From Jiella pelagia (GTDB taxonomy: Bacteria; Pseudomonadota; Alphaproteobacteria; Rhizobiales; Rhizobiaceae), in the NCBI RefSeq assembly GCF_026898155.1, contig NZ_CP114029.1:3886001-3950000 (forward strand): 64,000 nt of DNA, in the 5' to 3' direction. Both the position numbers and the translations under genes were made by a program. Below the pieces are notes generated by a model. It saw nothing but the letters and a program-made list of their open reading frames with translations, was not told where the DNA came from and did not search any database. Positions 1-8,982 of the stretch are shown here, piece by piece; positions within the stretch are counted from its first letter, which is position 1, and each line of letters begins with the position of its first letter.

Positions 1-671
1 CCGTCATGATCGACGATCACATGCCCGCGCCGATCACCACGGGCGAGGAAGAAGCCCTTGCTTTCAAGCGCCACCTCAAAGCCACTCTGGCTGTCGGAGT
101 TTTTCCAGCATTCCTGGACGATGAGCTTCTGCCAGCGCGGATCGACGGCCTGGCGTTTACCCTGCTGCCATTCCGCCAGGGTGAAGCCGGTGTGGTCACG
201 CGCGGCCTTATCCAGCATGCCCTTCGGCATGTCCCAGCCGTGATCGAGATAGAGGGATTGCGAGACGCCCTGCAGCTTGGTCTTGAAGAAAGACATCTGC
301 TTGGCCGTCATCGTCTCGGCGTCGATGCGGCTCCACACGCAATGCGCATGACGCCGTCCTTCCTTCTCGTGGAAGACGACGGCGCGTGGCTGGCCTTGAA
401 GTCCGAGCTTGTCCTCGACCTGGCCGATGGCCGCCTCGAACTGCGCCGCGCTGACGCGGGCGCTCTCCGGCGGGCTCAGGCTCAGCGAGAAGAGATATTG
501 CTTGCAGCGTGTGCCGCGCGCGATGGCTTCCGCTTCCTTGAACGCGCCTTTCAAATCGTCCGAGGCAAAGCCGCGCAGCTCATGGACACGGACATGCTCG
601 TTATCTTCGACCTTCATCAGGTGGCGGGCGAGGTCCTGTCCCCCGCCGCGTTGCGAGCCCTTGAGGATCAT
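1..671 (-). CDS. Relaxase / mobilization nuclease, N-terminal part (runs off left edge)
   Basis: This gene was read directly from the reverse strand and stays open from the ATG at 671 to the window edge, about 223 codons. The product starts MILKGSQRGGGQDLARHLM and carries RRHAHCVWSRID near residues 123-134, which fits the HxH metal-binding motif of VirD2/MobA-type relaxases. Such enzymes nick oriT and stay bound to the 5' end during conjugative mobilization; that role is known for the family, not shown here. The ATG overlaps the stop of the upstream mobC-like gene as ATGA, so the two are probably translationally coupled. The C-terminal half lies outside the window, so completeness cannot be judged. 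The presence of relaxase genes suggests an integrated mobilizable element or plasmid-derived segment. Confidence 0.8.
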   Translation of the reverse strand, partial: MILKGSQRGGGQDLARHLMKVEDNEHVRVHELRGFASDDLKGAFKEAEAIARGTRCKQYLFSLSLSPPESARVSAAQFEAAIGQVEDKLGLQGQPRAVVFHEKEGRRHAHCVWSRIDAETMTAKQMSFFKTKLQGVSQSLYLDHGWDMPKGMLDKAARDHTGFTLAEWQQGKRQAVDPRWQKLIVQECWKNSDSQSGFEVALESKGFFLARGDRRGHVIVDHD

Positions 672-1150
672 GGTCGCACCCCGCCCATCTGCAGGCCGAG
701 CGCATCCATGAGCAGGCGGCGAAGTTCGCGCACATCCGCTAGCGTGTCTTGCAGTTGCCTCTGCGTCTCGGGATCGACGGGCAGGGAGCCGGAGCGGGCG
801 GCACTGGCAAGCTCCGCGAGACTCGCGCCCAGTTCGGTTTTGCCGAGGAGGCCGAGAACCCGCGCAAGCGCCTTCCGGTCCTCAATGGGTTGGCCGGTGC
901 GCCGCTTGCGCGTATTACTGCCATCCAGGACCTTGACCCGGATATAGGTGCCGAGCGGTTCGCCCCCGGCTTCCCTCGCCAGCTGGGCGCGCTCTTCTTC
1001 ACTGAGGCGAATGCTGAACGGCGCGGCGCGTTTGCGTTTCGGCCCGTTCGCCGCTTCCGGCGGCGCACGCCGTATGACAGGCCGTGGTTTTGAAAGCGGC
1101 ATGTCTGGCAGGCCGGTCGCGCTGGCGAAGACATCCCCTACGGAGAGCAT
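668..1150 (-). CDS. MobC-like plasmid mobilization accessory protein
   Basis: This encodes a 160-residue basic protein whose central part (residues about 42-75, FSIRLSEEERAQLAREAG then YIRVKVLDG) looks like the ribbon-helix-helix DNA-binding region of MobC/TraJ-type relaxosome proteins. A helical C-terminal half follows (residues 85-155). Family members bind near oriT and help the relaxase open the strand. The gene overlaps the relaxase by 4 bases (ATGA), a typical mob operon arrangement. A perfect 8-bp inverted repeat lies 11 bases upstream of the start (1161-1178) and is a good candidate for autoregulatory or oriT binding. No RBS stands out. Assignment to the MobC family is by sequence character and context. 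Confidence 0.7.
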   Translation of the reverse strand: MLSVGDVFASATGLPDMPLSKPRPVIRRAPPEAANGPKRKRAAPFSIRLSEEERAQLAREAGGEPLGTYIRVKVLDGSNTRKRRTGQPIEDRKALARVLGLLGKTELGASLAELASAARSGSLPVDPETQRQLQDTLADVRELRRLLMDALGLQMGGVRP

Positions 1151-1160
1151 GGCGGCACTT

Positions 1161-1178
1161 GAAAATCCGAGGATTTTC
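1161..1178. repeat. Perfect inverted repeat upstream of the mob operon
   Basis: GAAAATCC and GGATTTTC are separated by GA, giving an 18-bp palindrome just upstream of the mobC-like start on the reverse strand. Position and symmetry suit an operator or a MobC/relaxosome binding site. No nick-site consensus was recognised, so calling it part of oriT is inference. Confidence 0.5.
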
Positions 1179-1513
1179 GGTGCTCAAGCAGGGTATTCCA
1201 CGCCTCCAGCGTCTCGAACAACTCGTTCGAGATGTCGCTGTCGAGGCGCACCATTTGCACCTTTTGCGACGCGCATGCTCGTTCCGATTTGGAATGGGAC
1301 GGGGGTTTTCGGTTCGGAAACTCTTCTGCCGGCGATCGCAGGGGGGGGGGCAGCGTGCAGCGTGGTTTGCCGCCTGCCCTGGAAGAGGGGCGCGTTTCGT
1401 CGAATTTTGTTGGATCGGACGACTGCTAGGCTGCTGAGGACCAGACCGTCCGGGTAGAAGCCCTCCGCTGGCGATCCTCCGTCATAGGTCCGCTCGCAGA
1501 GAATTGGCTGACG
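1179..1513. other. Non-coding stretch upstream of the mob operon (oriT candidate region)
   Basis: About 330 bases separate the mob operon from the original end of the AraC-type gene. No convincing gene was found. The stretch holds a run of ten G (1341-1350) and a 6-bp inverted repeat CGGACG/CGTCCG (1416-1421 and 1447-1452). An origin of transfer would be expected near here, but no known nick sequence was identified. A 38-codon open stretch on the reverse strand (about 1250-1136) overlaps the mobC start and is not called as a gene. Confidence 0.3.
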
Positions 1514-1555
1514 CTAGCGGGCTCGGGCTTTCCGGAGATCTGCACCGGATGCGTT

Positions 1556-1563
1556 CAATGATC
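1556..1563. repeat. Target-site duplication, left copy (CAATGATC)
   Basis: CAATGATC lies immediately outside the left end of the IS256-family element and is repeated directly at the right end. An 8-bp duplication is the size this family makes on insertion. Confidence 0.8.
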
Positions 1564-2940
1564 GGTCGCGTCCGTCAACGTGGTGGAAATTTGGGTGTGA
1601 CTGAAGCGGCTCCGTTTCAGGCGGCTGCGGTGGAAATACGTGCGGTTTCGGGTTTGGTTCTGGCGGCCATGAGTTCGGCCATCGGTTCGGTCTGCATGTA
1701 GCGGTTCTGCGTCTGCCATTCGTCGTTGGCCTCGAGGAGGACGGCGCCGATGAGGCGGATGATGGAGCCTCTCGTTCGGGAAGATGCCGACGACATCGGC
1801 GCGCCGCTTCACCTCCTTGTTCAGGCGCTCCAGGGAATTGGTCGAATGGATCCGGGTCCGGTGCTGGCTGGGGAAGTCCAGATGCGCCAGCACGTCGGTC
1901 TCGCTGTCGTCGATGAAGCTGCCGAGCTTGGGGCACTTGTCCCGGAGTTGATCGGCGACATGGCGCAGCGCCTGACTGGCAGCGGCGCGATCGGGTTGGA
2001 TGAAGGCTTGGCGCATGGCAGCCGCCGCCATGCTCTGCTGCGCCTTCGGGACATAAGACAAGGCGTTGCGCATCCAGTGGACGCGGCAGCGCTGCCAGGA
2101 GGCGCTGAACACCCGGCGGATGGCCGCCTTCAGCCCTTCGTGGGCATCCGAGATCACCAGCTTCACGCCGGACAGGCCGCGGCGCACCAGGCTCTTGAGG
2201 AAGGTCGACCAGAAGGTCTCCGCTTCCGACGGGCCGATGTGGAGGCCCACGATCTCGCGCTTGCCGTCCGTGTTCACCGCCACGGCGATTATCGCCGCGA
2301 CCGAGATGATCCTTCCGCCTTCGCGCTGCTTCAAATAGGTCGCGTCCAGCCAGAGATAGGGCCAGTCGCCGGCAAGCGGGCGATCGAGGAAGCCGCCGAC
2401 GCGCTCGTCGATGTCCTTGCACAGCTTCGATACCGTGCTCTTGCCGATCCCCGACAGCCCCATGGCCTGCACCAGATCGTCGACCCTGCGAGTTGAGACG
2501 CCGCTGATCCAGGCCTCCTGGATGACTGCGACCAAGGCCTTCTCCGAGAGCTTCCTCGGTTCCAGAAACGGCGGGAAGTAGCTGCCCTGCCGAAGCTTGG
2601 GGATACGAAGCTGTAAGGAGCCGAGCCGCGTGTCGAGCGAACGGTCCCGGTAGCCGTTGCGATAGGTCGCCCGCTCCAGGGTGCGTTCATGACGCCCGGC
2701 GCCGATCATGCCCTCCACGTCGGCCTCCATCAGAAGCTGCATAACACTCTCGGCAATCGTCCTCAGGAAATCGCCGTCTCCCGCTTTCGCCAGAAGCTCG
2801 GCAAGCGGTAGTCTGTCCTCGGTCATCGGGTGCTCCGGTCAGGTTGAAGTCTCGCAACTCCACCTTAGCCGGCCAATCCGGTGGCCACCTCCGTCACACC
2901 TTCTGACGTCCGATTTTCCACCACCAGCGCGGACACTACC
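1564..2940 (-). mobile_element. IS256-family insertion sequence, 1377 bp
   Basis: The boundaries are set by the flanking 8-bp direct repeats. The left end reads GGTCGCGTCCG and the right end, read inward on the other strand, reads GGTAGTGTCCG. Both then share GTGGTGGAAA and, further in, GGTGTGAC, so the terminal inverted repeats are related but imperfect. The element contains one transposase gene on the reverse strand. It sits inside the 3' end of the AraC-type regulator. Length, duplication size and transposase all agree with IS256. Confidence 0.85.
1617..2826 (-). CDS. IS256-family transposase, one-base frameshift near the C-terminus
   Basis: This is the DDE transposase of the IS256 (Transposase_mut) family. 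The conserved acidic positions are visible in LWLDATYLK, VISDAHEGL and NSLERLNKEV. Reading from ATG 2826, the frame is broken after VVGIFPNE: the sequence there is GAG-C-CTC on the + strand (1765-1771). Removing the single base at 1768 continues as SIIRLIGAVLLEANDEW and reaches TGA at 1617-1619, giving 402 residues, the usual size. As written, translation instead runs to 1555 with an unrelated Arg-rich tail of about 70 residues, which would probably inactivate the enzyme. The same GAGNCTC lesion recurs in other genes of this window. Confidence 0.85.
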
Positions 2941-3969
2941 CAATGATCGACCATATCCTTCCCGTCGCGAATTACTGTGCAAGGAATCGACGGCGGTCCG
3001 CCATGTGCGGGGCGACATGCCTTTCCAACCAGCGAATGCCCGGCTGAAATGGGCGGCATCTGCATATCCCAGTTCGTATGCCGCCTGTGAAATCGAGCAT
3101 CCCCGGTCAGCCAGGAGGTATTCGGCTTCGCGCTCAAGTACCATCCTCAGGACCGTCTCGTAGGTCAGGCCGCGTTCGGCCAGGCGACGCTGGAACGAGC
3201 GGCGAGACATGCCCAGGCGGCTCGCAATCCAATCAATCGCTGGGCGGCACTCCAGCAATCTCAATGCGATCAGATGCCCCACGCAAGCGATGAGATCGTC
3301 GACGATCGCCTCCTGCGGACCGTCTCCCGCAGACCAAGCTGAACGGCTCGGATTAGCCGCAACGAGTTCCGCAGCCGGAAAGACGATGCCGGCGACGGTT
3401 GCGAGCGATAGATCCGTCGAAAGAGCGGTTTCGACCTGCGTCCTGGATTGCAGTGCGGAGCCAGACAGGGTGGCGCGGTGCGGAACCCATCTGCGGCCCA
3501 AGAACCGGCGGGTGAGATCCAGCATGTATCCGAGCGCCAGAATCTCATTCTTCTGTCGCCCGACGTCGCAGCTCTCCGTCACGACGTAGCACCAGTGAGC
3601 CATGCCATCCCGCACGAAGAACTGCATGCTGGTGGATGACTGCAACAGCGAACCCATCGTGAGGCTGGCACGCCCGAGGGCGGCTTCAAGATGAGCGGCG
3701 GCAAGGATGTAGTCGCCATAGGCGCCAAGACCAGCGACGCCGGCCTGGAGCGACAATCTGGCAGGCAGCGCCGGATCGCCGACTTCGCGCGCTGCGCATT
3801 CCAGCAACGCAAGCTGGTCTCGTAGCAGAATCAGGCGCTCCGGCTGCTCGATGAGCTTGAGCGACAGGTCAGCTTTGCAGAAGACGCGTGCGACGTTGCC
3901 TCCTGCCTGCTCCACCGCATTCGCTACGGGCCCCATGGACCGGGCCTTCGTCAGGCCCGGCAGCATCAT
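2839..3969 (-). CDS. AraC-family transcriptional regulator with IS-derived C-terminus
   Basis: An N-terminal ligand-binding region (Arabinose_bd-like, about residues 10-200) is followed by a C-terminal double helix-turn-helix (about 245-330) with SRLGMSRRSFQRRLAE and AYELGYADAAHFSRAF. The ATG at 3969 is preferred because GGGGGAT lies just upstream; a TTG at 3987 is the alternative. The IS256 element entered near the 3' end. Without it the frame would continue after GRSL as NASGADLRKARAR and stop at 1514-1516. With it, those 13 residues are replaced by 33 IS-encoded residues ending at 2839. The DNA-binding domain is complete, so the chimera may still work. Target genes are unknown; the divergent DUF3047 gene is the nearest candidate. 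Confidence 0.82.
   Translation of the reverse strand: MMLPGLTKARSMGPVANAVEQAGGNVARVFCKADLSLKLIEQPERLILLRDQLALLECAAREVGDPALPARLSLQAGVAGLGAYGDYILAAAHLEAALGRASLTMGSLLQSSTSMQFFVRDGMAHWCYVVTESCDVGRQKNEILALGYMLDLTRRFLGRRWVPHRATLSGSALQSRTQVETALSTDLSLATVAGIVFPAAELVAANPSRSAWSAGDGPQEAIVDDLIACVGHLIALRLLECRPAIDWIASRLGMSRRSFQRRLAERGLTYETVLRMVLEREAEYLLADRGCSISQAAYELGYADAAHFSRAFAGWKGMSPRTWRTAVDSLHSNSRREGYGRSLGSVRAGGGKSDVRRCDGGGHRIGRLRWSCETST
2941..2948. repeat. Target-site duplication, right copy (CAATGATC)
   Basis: This is the second direct copy of the 8-bp sequence at 1556-1563, immediately outside the right end of the IS256-family element. Confidence 0.8.
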
Positions 3970-4104
3970 CCTGCGATCCCCCGACAAAAGCTAACCATCT
4001 GGCACGAAATGGCAAGAAACAGGGCCGCTCCCGGCTCAGTCTGCGACCAGTTTCGTGGAAGGCGGATCCAAGTCCGCCACCTCGATGGAATGGGAGGAAA
4101 GCGC

Positions 4105-5199
4105 ATGGAGCCGACAAGCGACGCGGAAGACCATGAGGATGTCGAAGCCCGGCTGGCCCTCATGTTGGAGGCGGCCCCGGACGCGATCAGGTCGTCGACG
4201 GTGCGGCGACTTCTGGCTTCCGAAGGGGAATGGCAGGCAACGGGCATCGACTTGCTCGAGGGGCAGGAGGTTTCTCTGCTGTCACATGGCATTCTCTGGA
4301 TCGCGCGCGAAGCTAACATGGGCGTCAATTCGAACCTAGCGCTATGGTACAGGATCGGCGACGGCCCCATCGCCAAGGTAGGCGGTGCAACGTTCAGCTT
4401 CATGGCGGAGCGCAGCGGGCCGCTCTTTCTCATCAACCACCTGGCCGGCCAGTGGCTGGACGAGCATGGCGGCTTTGACCCGGCATCGGTCCTTCCCGAA
4501 GGGATCCTCTCGGTCGCCGTGATCGTCTGGGATGGCAGCGTGGATGAAGGGCTTGCCGCGCTCTCGGGGCACGACACGACCGCGCTCGTCGCTGCTGAGA
4601 GGAATCGCCTGGCGACCGAAAGACCGGTGCCGACCGGATGGACCCCCTTATGGCGGGTCGGCCGCACGTCGATCTTCTGCGAGGAGATCACCGACGGCCC
4701 GCCCCGGATCACCTGCCGCTGCCGCGCCGATGCCGGTATCCTCAAATACCCGGCCGACATGCCTCTGACCGCGGAAACCGAAATCGCCTGGTCCTGGCAT
4801 GTCGCGGCGCTTCCTTCCGCCGTCGCCGAGGATCAGGCGATCACGCACGACTACCTGTCCATTGCGGTCGAGTTCGATAATGGTCAGGACCTCACATACC
4901 TCTGGAGCTCGTGCCTTGCGGTGGAAACCTCGTTCCCCTGTCCGCTTCCCTGGTGGGACAAGCACGAGACGCATATCGTCGTCCGTTCGGGAACACGCGA
5001 TCTCAACCGCTGGATCGAGGAGAGGCGCCCCATTCTTTCCGACTATGGCAAGGCTGTCGGCGGAGAGACCCCCGCCCGCATCATCGGCGTCTGGCTGATC
5101 GCACTCAGCCCGTTCCAGCGAGGAGACGGTGCCTGCGACTACGCCGACATTCGGATCCTTGATCCAGCCGGCGATATGTTGATCGGCCCGCATGCGTGA
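4105..5199 (+). CDS. DUF3047 protein with an N-terminal PA-IL/LecA-like beta domain
   Basis: The ATG at 4105 is chosen because GGGAGGAAA sits at the right distance; the frame is open further upstream without an RBS. The 364-residue product has an N-terminal region (about 35-140) resembling a PA-IL-like sugar-binding beta-sandwich (ILWIAREANMG, ALWYRIGDGPIAKVGG). The C-terminal half (about 180-360) fits DUF3047: EIAWSWHVAALP, LTYLWSSC, HIVVRSG, RRPILSDYGKAVG and a final DYADIRILD. No signal peptide is seen. DUF3047 has no established biochemical role. It is followed 85 bases later by a DUF2380-type secreted protein in the same direction, probably one operon, and is divergent from the AraC-type regulator. 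Confidence 0.65.
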   Translation: MEPTSDAEDHEDVEARLALMLEAAPDAIRSSTVRRLLASEGEWQATGIDLLEGQEVSLLSHGILWIAREANMGVNSNLALWYRIGDGPIAKVGGATFSFMAERSGPLFLINHLAGQWLDEHGGFDPASVLPEGILSVAVIVWDGSVDEGLAALSGHDTTALVAAERNRLATERPVPTGWTPLWRVGRTSIFCEEITDGPPRITCRCRADAGILKYPADMPLTAETEIAWSWHVAALPSAVAEDQAITHDYLSIAVEFDNGQDLTYLWSSCLAVETSFPCPLPWWDKHETHIVVRSGTRDLNRWIEERRPILSDYGKAVGGETPARIIGVWLIALSPFQRGDGACDYADIRILDPAGDMLIGPHA

Positions 5200-5284
5200 T
5201 GCCGCATCCAACAGGTCGAATCCTGTTGCAGACCCGACCACCGGCCGAAACGATCGGTGAATTCATGCTTCCCGGGAGGGACCA

Positions 5285-5848
5285 ATGAAACAAGCGAAAC
5301 ATATCAAAGCCGCGGCTGCATCCGCGTTGCTGATGGCCTCGATCATGATGCCGACGAGCGTTTCGGCAGCGGGTGAAACGCAAACGGTCGCGGTGATCGG
5401 ATTCGACTACTCGGACTCCTCTGGCGAACCGGAAGACCAGGCTGCAGAACATGCCGTCCGCCTTGCGCTCTTTCGCAAGACCCTGGAGGCAGACCTCGGA
5501 CGCACGGCCCTGTTTGCCACGGCCACGATCCCCTGCATGGCAGACGGGTGCACCATCTCGACGATGCGCGCCGACGATCTGCTGCAGGAAAGCCGAGCGG
5601 CTGGCGTGGATTTCCTTGTCTTTGGAGGGGTTCACAAGATGAGCACGCTCGTAGGCGGCGGCCGCGTCGTGGTGCTTGACGTTCCGGAGAACCGGCTCGT
5701 CTTCGACCGGGTCATATCTTTCCGAGGCGACGATGATGAAGCCTTCGTTCGTGCCGCCCGGTTCAGCGCAAGAGACATCACGCGAACCGTGTCCGCGGCA
5801 CGACAGGCTGCTCCAGCTCATCCGGAGCAGCGCCGCCGAAACCGCTAG
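5285..5848 (+). CDS. DUF2380-like secreted protein
   Basis: The product has 187 residues, with a Sec signal peptide (positive start MKQAKHIK, hydrophobic core, cleavage near SVSAAG, residues 28-30). The mature part begins VAVIGFDYSDSSGEP and contains two cysteines (CMADGCTIS) that could form a disulfide, then DFLVFGGVHKM and ENRLVFDRVISFRGD. This matches the character of DUF2380 exported proteins, whose function is unknown. The start has a good RBS (GGGAGGG). It lies 85 bases downstream of the DUF3047 gene and is likely co-transcribed. The last 20 residues are Arg/Gln/Pro-rich and may be poorly conserved. Confidence 0.6.
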   Translation: MKQAKHIKAAAASALLMASIMMPTSVSAAGETQTVAVIGFDYSDSSGEPEDQAAEHAVRLALFRKTLEADLGRTALFATATIPCMADGCTISTMRADDLLQESRAAGVDFLVFGGVHKMSTLVGGGRVVVLDVPENRLVFDRVISFRGDDDEAFVRAARFSARDITRTVSAARQAAPAHPEQRRRNR

Positions 5849-6107
5849 TCCAGCTGCGCTTGACGGTTTGTCCGTTGCTCGTGGCGCGAGCCTCTCTGCC
5901 AGAAGCACGAGCCGTCACCTCAGAACCTCGTCTCCCTGATGCCGCCCTCGACCGCGATCCGAATGAGCTGCCCATCATGGCTCGCGCGGGTCTTGCCTTG
6001 TCCGATGCGGCGGCAGAGGGCATCGGCCTCCAGGGCGGTGGCCATGTTGATCAAGGGCGCCCTCGTCGTTTTGAAAGGCTCACGATGAGAGTGGAGGGAA
6101 GAGGTCC

Positions 6108-7929
6108 CTAGCTGTCCATCTTCAGCGCGGCAATGAAGGCCTCCTGCGGGATCTCCACCTTGCCGAACTGGCGCATGCGCTTCTTGCCCTCTTTCTGCTT
6201 TTCGAGGAGCTTGCGCTTTCTGGTGGCGTCGCCGCCGTAGCATTTGGCGGTGACGTCCTTGCGGAGCGCCGAGATGGTCTCGCGGGCGATCACCTTGCCG
6301 CCGATCGCCGCCTGGATCGGGATCTTGAAGAGGTGGTTGGGGATCAGCTCCTTGAGCTTCTCGCACATCGCTCTTCCGCGTCTGTCGGCCTGGCTGCGGT
6401 GGACCAGCATGGAGAGGGCGTCGACCGGCTCGGCATTGACCAGCACCGAGAGCTTGACGAGATCGCCCTCGCGATACTCGGTCATCTGGTAGTCGAAGCT
6501 TGCATAGCCTTTCGAGATCGACTTCAGCCGGTCGTAGAAGTCGAAGACCACCTCGTTCAAGGGCAACTCGTAGACGACGAGCGCGCGCTTGCCGACATAG
6601 GAGAGGTCGAGCTGGATGCCGCGGCGCTCCTGGCAGAGGGTGAGGATGTTGCCGAGATAGTCGTCCGGGGTGAGGATCGTCGCCTTGATCCAGGGCTCCT
6701 GGATGTGGTCGATCCGCACGACGTCAGGCATGTCGGCCGGGTTGTGCAGCTCGATGTCGGAGCCGTCGGTCATATGGATCTTGTAGACCACCGAGGGGGC
6801 GGTCGCGATCAGATCGAGATCGAACTCGCGGGAGAGGCGCTCCTGGATGATCTCGAGGTGGAGAAGGCCGAGGAAGCCGCAGCGGAAGCCGAAACCCAAG
6901 GCTGCCGAGGATTCCATCTCGAAGGAGAAGCTGGCGTCGTTCAGCCTGAGTCGGCCCATGGCGGCGCGCAGGTCGTCGAAGTCGGCGGCGTCGACCGGGA
7001 AGAGGCCGCAGAAGACCACGGGCTGGGCGGGCTTGAAGCCCGGCAGCATCGATGTCGTCGGACGCTTGTCCTCGGTGATCGTATCGCCCACACGCGTGTC
7101 GGCGACCTCCTTGATCGAGGCGGTGATGAAGCCGAGGCTCGCCGGGGCCGAGGGCATCGACCTGCACCATCTTGGGGGTGAAGACGCCGACCCGGTCGAC
7201 CGGGTACTTGGCGTCAGTGCCCATCATCCGGATGGTCTGGCCCTTCTTCAGTTCGCCGTCGATGATGCGCACGAGAACGATGACGCCGAGATAGGCGTCG
7301 TACCAGCTGTCGACCAGCATCGCCTTTAAGGGCGCTTTGCGGTCTCCTTCCTTGGGAGCAGGCAGCCGAAGGACGATTGCCTCCAGCACGTCCTCGATGC
7401 CGAGGCCGTTCTTGGCGGAGATCATCACCGCCTCGGAGGCATCGATGCCGATCACTTCCTCGATCTGCTCCTTCACCTTGTCCGGCTCGGCGGCGGGAAG
7501 GTCGATCTTGTTGAGGACGGGGACGATTTCCAGATCGTTGTCGAGGGCGAGATAGACGTTGGCGAGCGTCTGCGCCTCGACGCCCTGCGCCGCGTCGACG
7601 ACGAGGAGGGCGCCCTCGCAGGCCGACAGCGAGCGCGACACCTCATAGGCGAAGTCGACATGGCCGGGCGTGTCGATCAGGTTGAGGACGTAGGTCTCGC
7701 CGTTCTTCGCCGTATAATGCAGGCGCACGGTCTGCGCCTTGATGGTGATGCCGCGCTCGCGCTCGATATCCATCGAATCGAGCACCTGTTCCTTCATGTC
7801 GCGCAGCTCGAGGCCGCCCGTGTTCTGGATCAGACGATCGGCAAGGGTCGACTTCCCGTGGTCGATATGCGCGACGATCGAGAAGTTGCGGATGTGGGTC
7901 AGTGGGGTGTTCGCGGGCATGGTGCTCAT
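6108..7929 (-). CDS. lepA: Elongation factor 4 (LepA) GTPase, one-base frameshift
   Basis: This is a ribosome-associated translational GTPase that back-translocates or remodels stalled ribosomes. The N-terminus [20 protein letters not shown] runs into the P-loop [17 protein letters not shown] and NKIDLP complete the G motifs. The C-terminal half ends with the LepA-specific domain ([20 protein letters not shown]). The gene is split by one extra base at 7137 (GAG-G-CTC at 7134-7140), around residue 264. Without it the text reads [21 protein letters not shown], the conserved LepA sequence, and the protein is 606 residues, the normal length. As written, two fragments overlap. A broken lepA is unusual in bacteria, so an artefact is likely. 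The start could also be the ATG at 7920. Confidence 0.9.
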
Positions 7930-8042
7930 GCGTCGCGATATAAAGACAGTTAACGCGTCTTGGAAGCGCCAGACTTCGCGCTGCGAGAGAGTTTTCACAA
8001 ATGAGGGCTGGCGCCCGGGATGCAGGGCGCCAGCAAACGGCG

Positions 8043-8534
8043 TCACTCGCAAAGGGTGATCGGACCGATCTGGACGCAGGAGCCGCGGCGCGGCCTGAAC
8101 CCGCCGCTCAGCCGCCGGCACAGGCCGCGGTTCTCGCGGCGAAAGCGGCGGTCTCGCTCGCAGCGGCGCGCGATGTCCCTGCGCCGGAAACGCCGGCCGC
8201 GGCGATCCCGTCTGTTCCTGCCGCCGCCCCTCCTGTCCCTGTCGCGACCCCTCCTGTCACGGCCGCGGCTGTCGAAATCGTCGTCTCTGTCCCGGCGCTG
8301 CGCAAGCCTGACCTCGTCGTCGGGCACTCCATCCTCGTCCGCTCCCGGGGCCTTATCCGGGCCGCTGGATGCAGCCGAGGCAGGGCTTGCCTCGATCAGG
8401 GTACTGCCAACGACCACTGCCGCGCCTGCGCAGGCGATCCCCACGAGGAGCCCGCGCCGTGACGGATCGGCCGGACCGGCATCCAGCGTCGCCGGCACTC
8501 TTTTAAAGAGCCGTGTGATGAGAGACCAAGTCAT
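8043..8534 (-). CDS. Small Arg-rich exported protein of unknown function
   Basis: The product has 163 residues. Residues 24-52 hold a twin-arginine-like export signal ([16 protein letters not shown], then a cleavage-type ASPASA). The mature part is extraordinarily rich in Arg and Asp (repeated RDRR/RGRD blocks, residues about 78-145) and ends with a Cys-flanked segment, [12 protein letters not shown]. The composition suggests a nucleic-acid- or surface-binding polycation, but no domain is recognised. It is read in the same direction as lepA, about 110 bases upstream of it. The frame uses normal GC-rich codons and ends in a sequence typical of small exported proteins, so it is called as real with moderate confidence. 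Confidence 0.5.
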   Translation of the reverse strand: MTWSLITRLFKRVPATLDAGPADPSRRGLLVGIACAGAAVVVGSTLIEASPASAASSGPDKAPGADEDGVPDDEVRLAQRRDRDDDFDSRGRDRRGRDRDRRGGGRNRRDRRGRRFRRRDIARRCERDRRFRRENRGLCRRLSGGFRPRRGSCVQIGPITLCE

Positions 8535-8982
8535 GATTTTTCTCCGAGAGATTTTTTAATCAGGAAATAATTTGTCCTGTAGGATCAATGATCGGCGGAA
8601 GAATAACACACGTCAGGAATTTTTGCCGACGCAAGAGAATATGGTCGATTGGCTTGTTTCTGGCAAGCGAAGCCAAATTTATTGAAAATTCATCAAATAA
8701 TATCGATGTGATGTTGACGCATGAGGCATGGGCAGCACGATCTTTTAGGTCGGTGAAAAAACAACTATGGATCAGCCTTATTTCGTTGCGGCAACCATCG
8801 ACACACCGACGCACTGGCCGTTTCGAGGAGGGGACGCGGTGGCGGAAAGACAGCATTCGGGAAAATGCTTGCACGGCCGCAGCTTTGCGACTGGGTGGAC
8901 GACCGGAGATTTGGCCGGCCGGTCACGTGCTTATCGCCGGACCGGCTGCGCGGCTTCTCCCCCCGCGTCGGTTTCCCGTGCC
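8535..8982. other. AT-richer intergenic region between ruvC and the Arg-rich gene
   Basis: The first half (about 8540-8770) is clearly more AT-rich than its surroundings and holds promoters or a foreign remnant rather than a recognisable gene. Two overlapping open frames on opposite strands (8560-8874 and 8588-9028) have no protein-like character. Nothing specific could be supported. Confidence 0.3.

Noticed and set aside
6..947. Forward 313-codon open frame over the mob genes
   Set aside because: The reverse strand encodes a relaxase and a MobC-like protein in overlapping frames; the forward frame has no protein character.
8560..8874. AT-rich 104-codon reverse open frame
   Set aside because: It overlaps another open frame on the opposite strand, has no RBS or recognisable motif, and lies in a low-GC stretch where neither frame looks coding.
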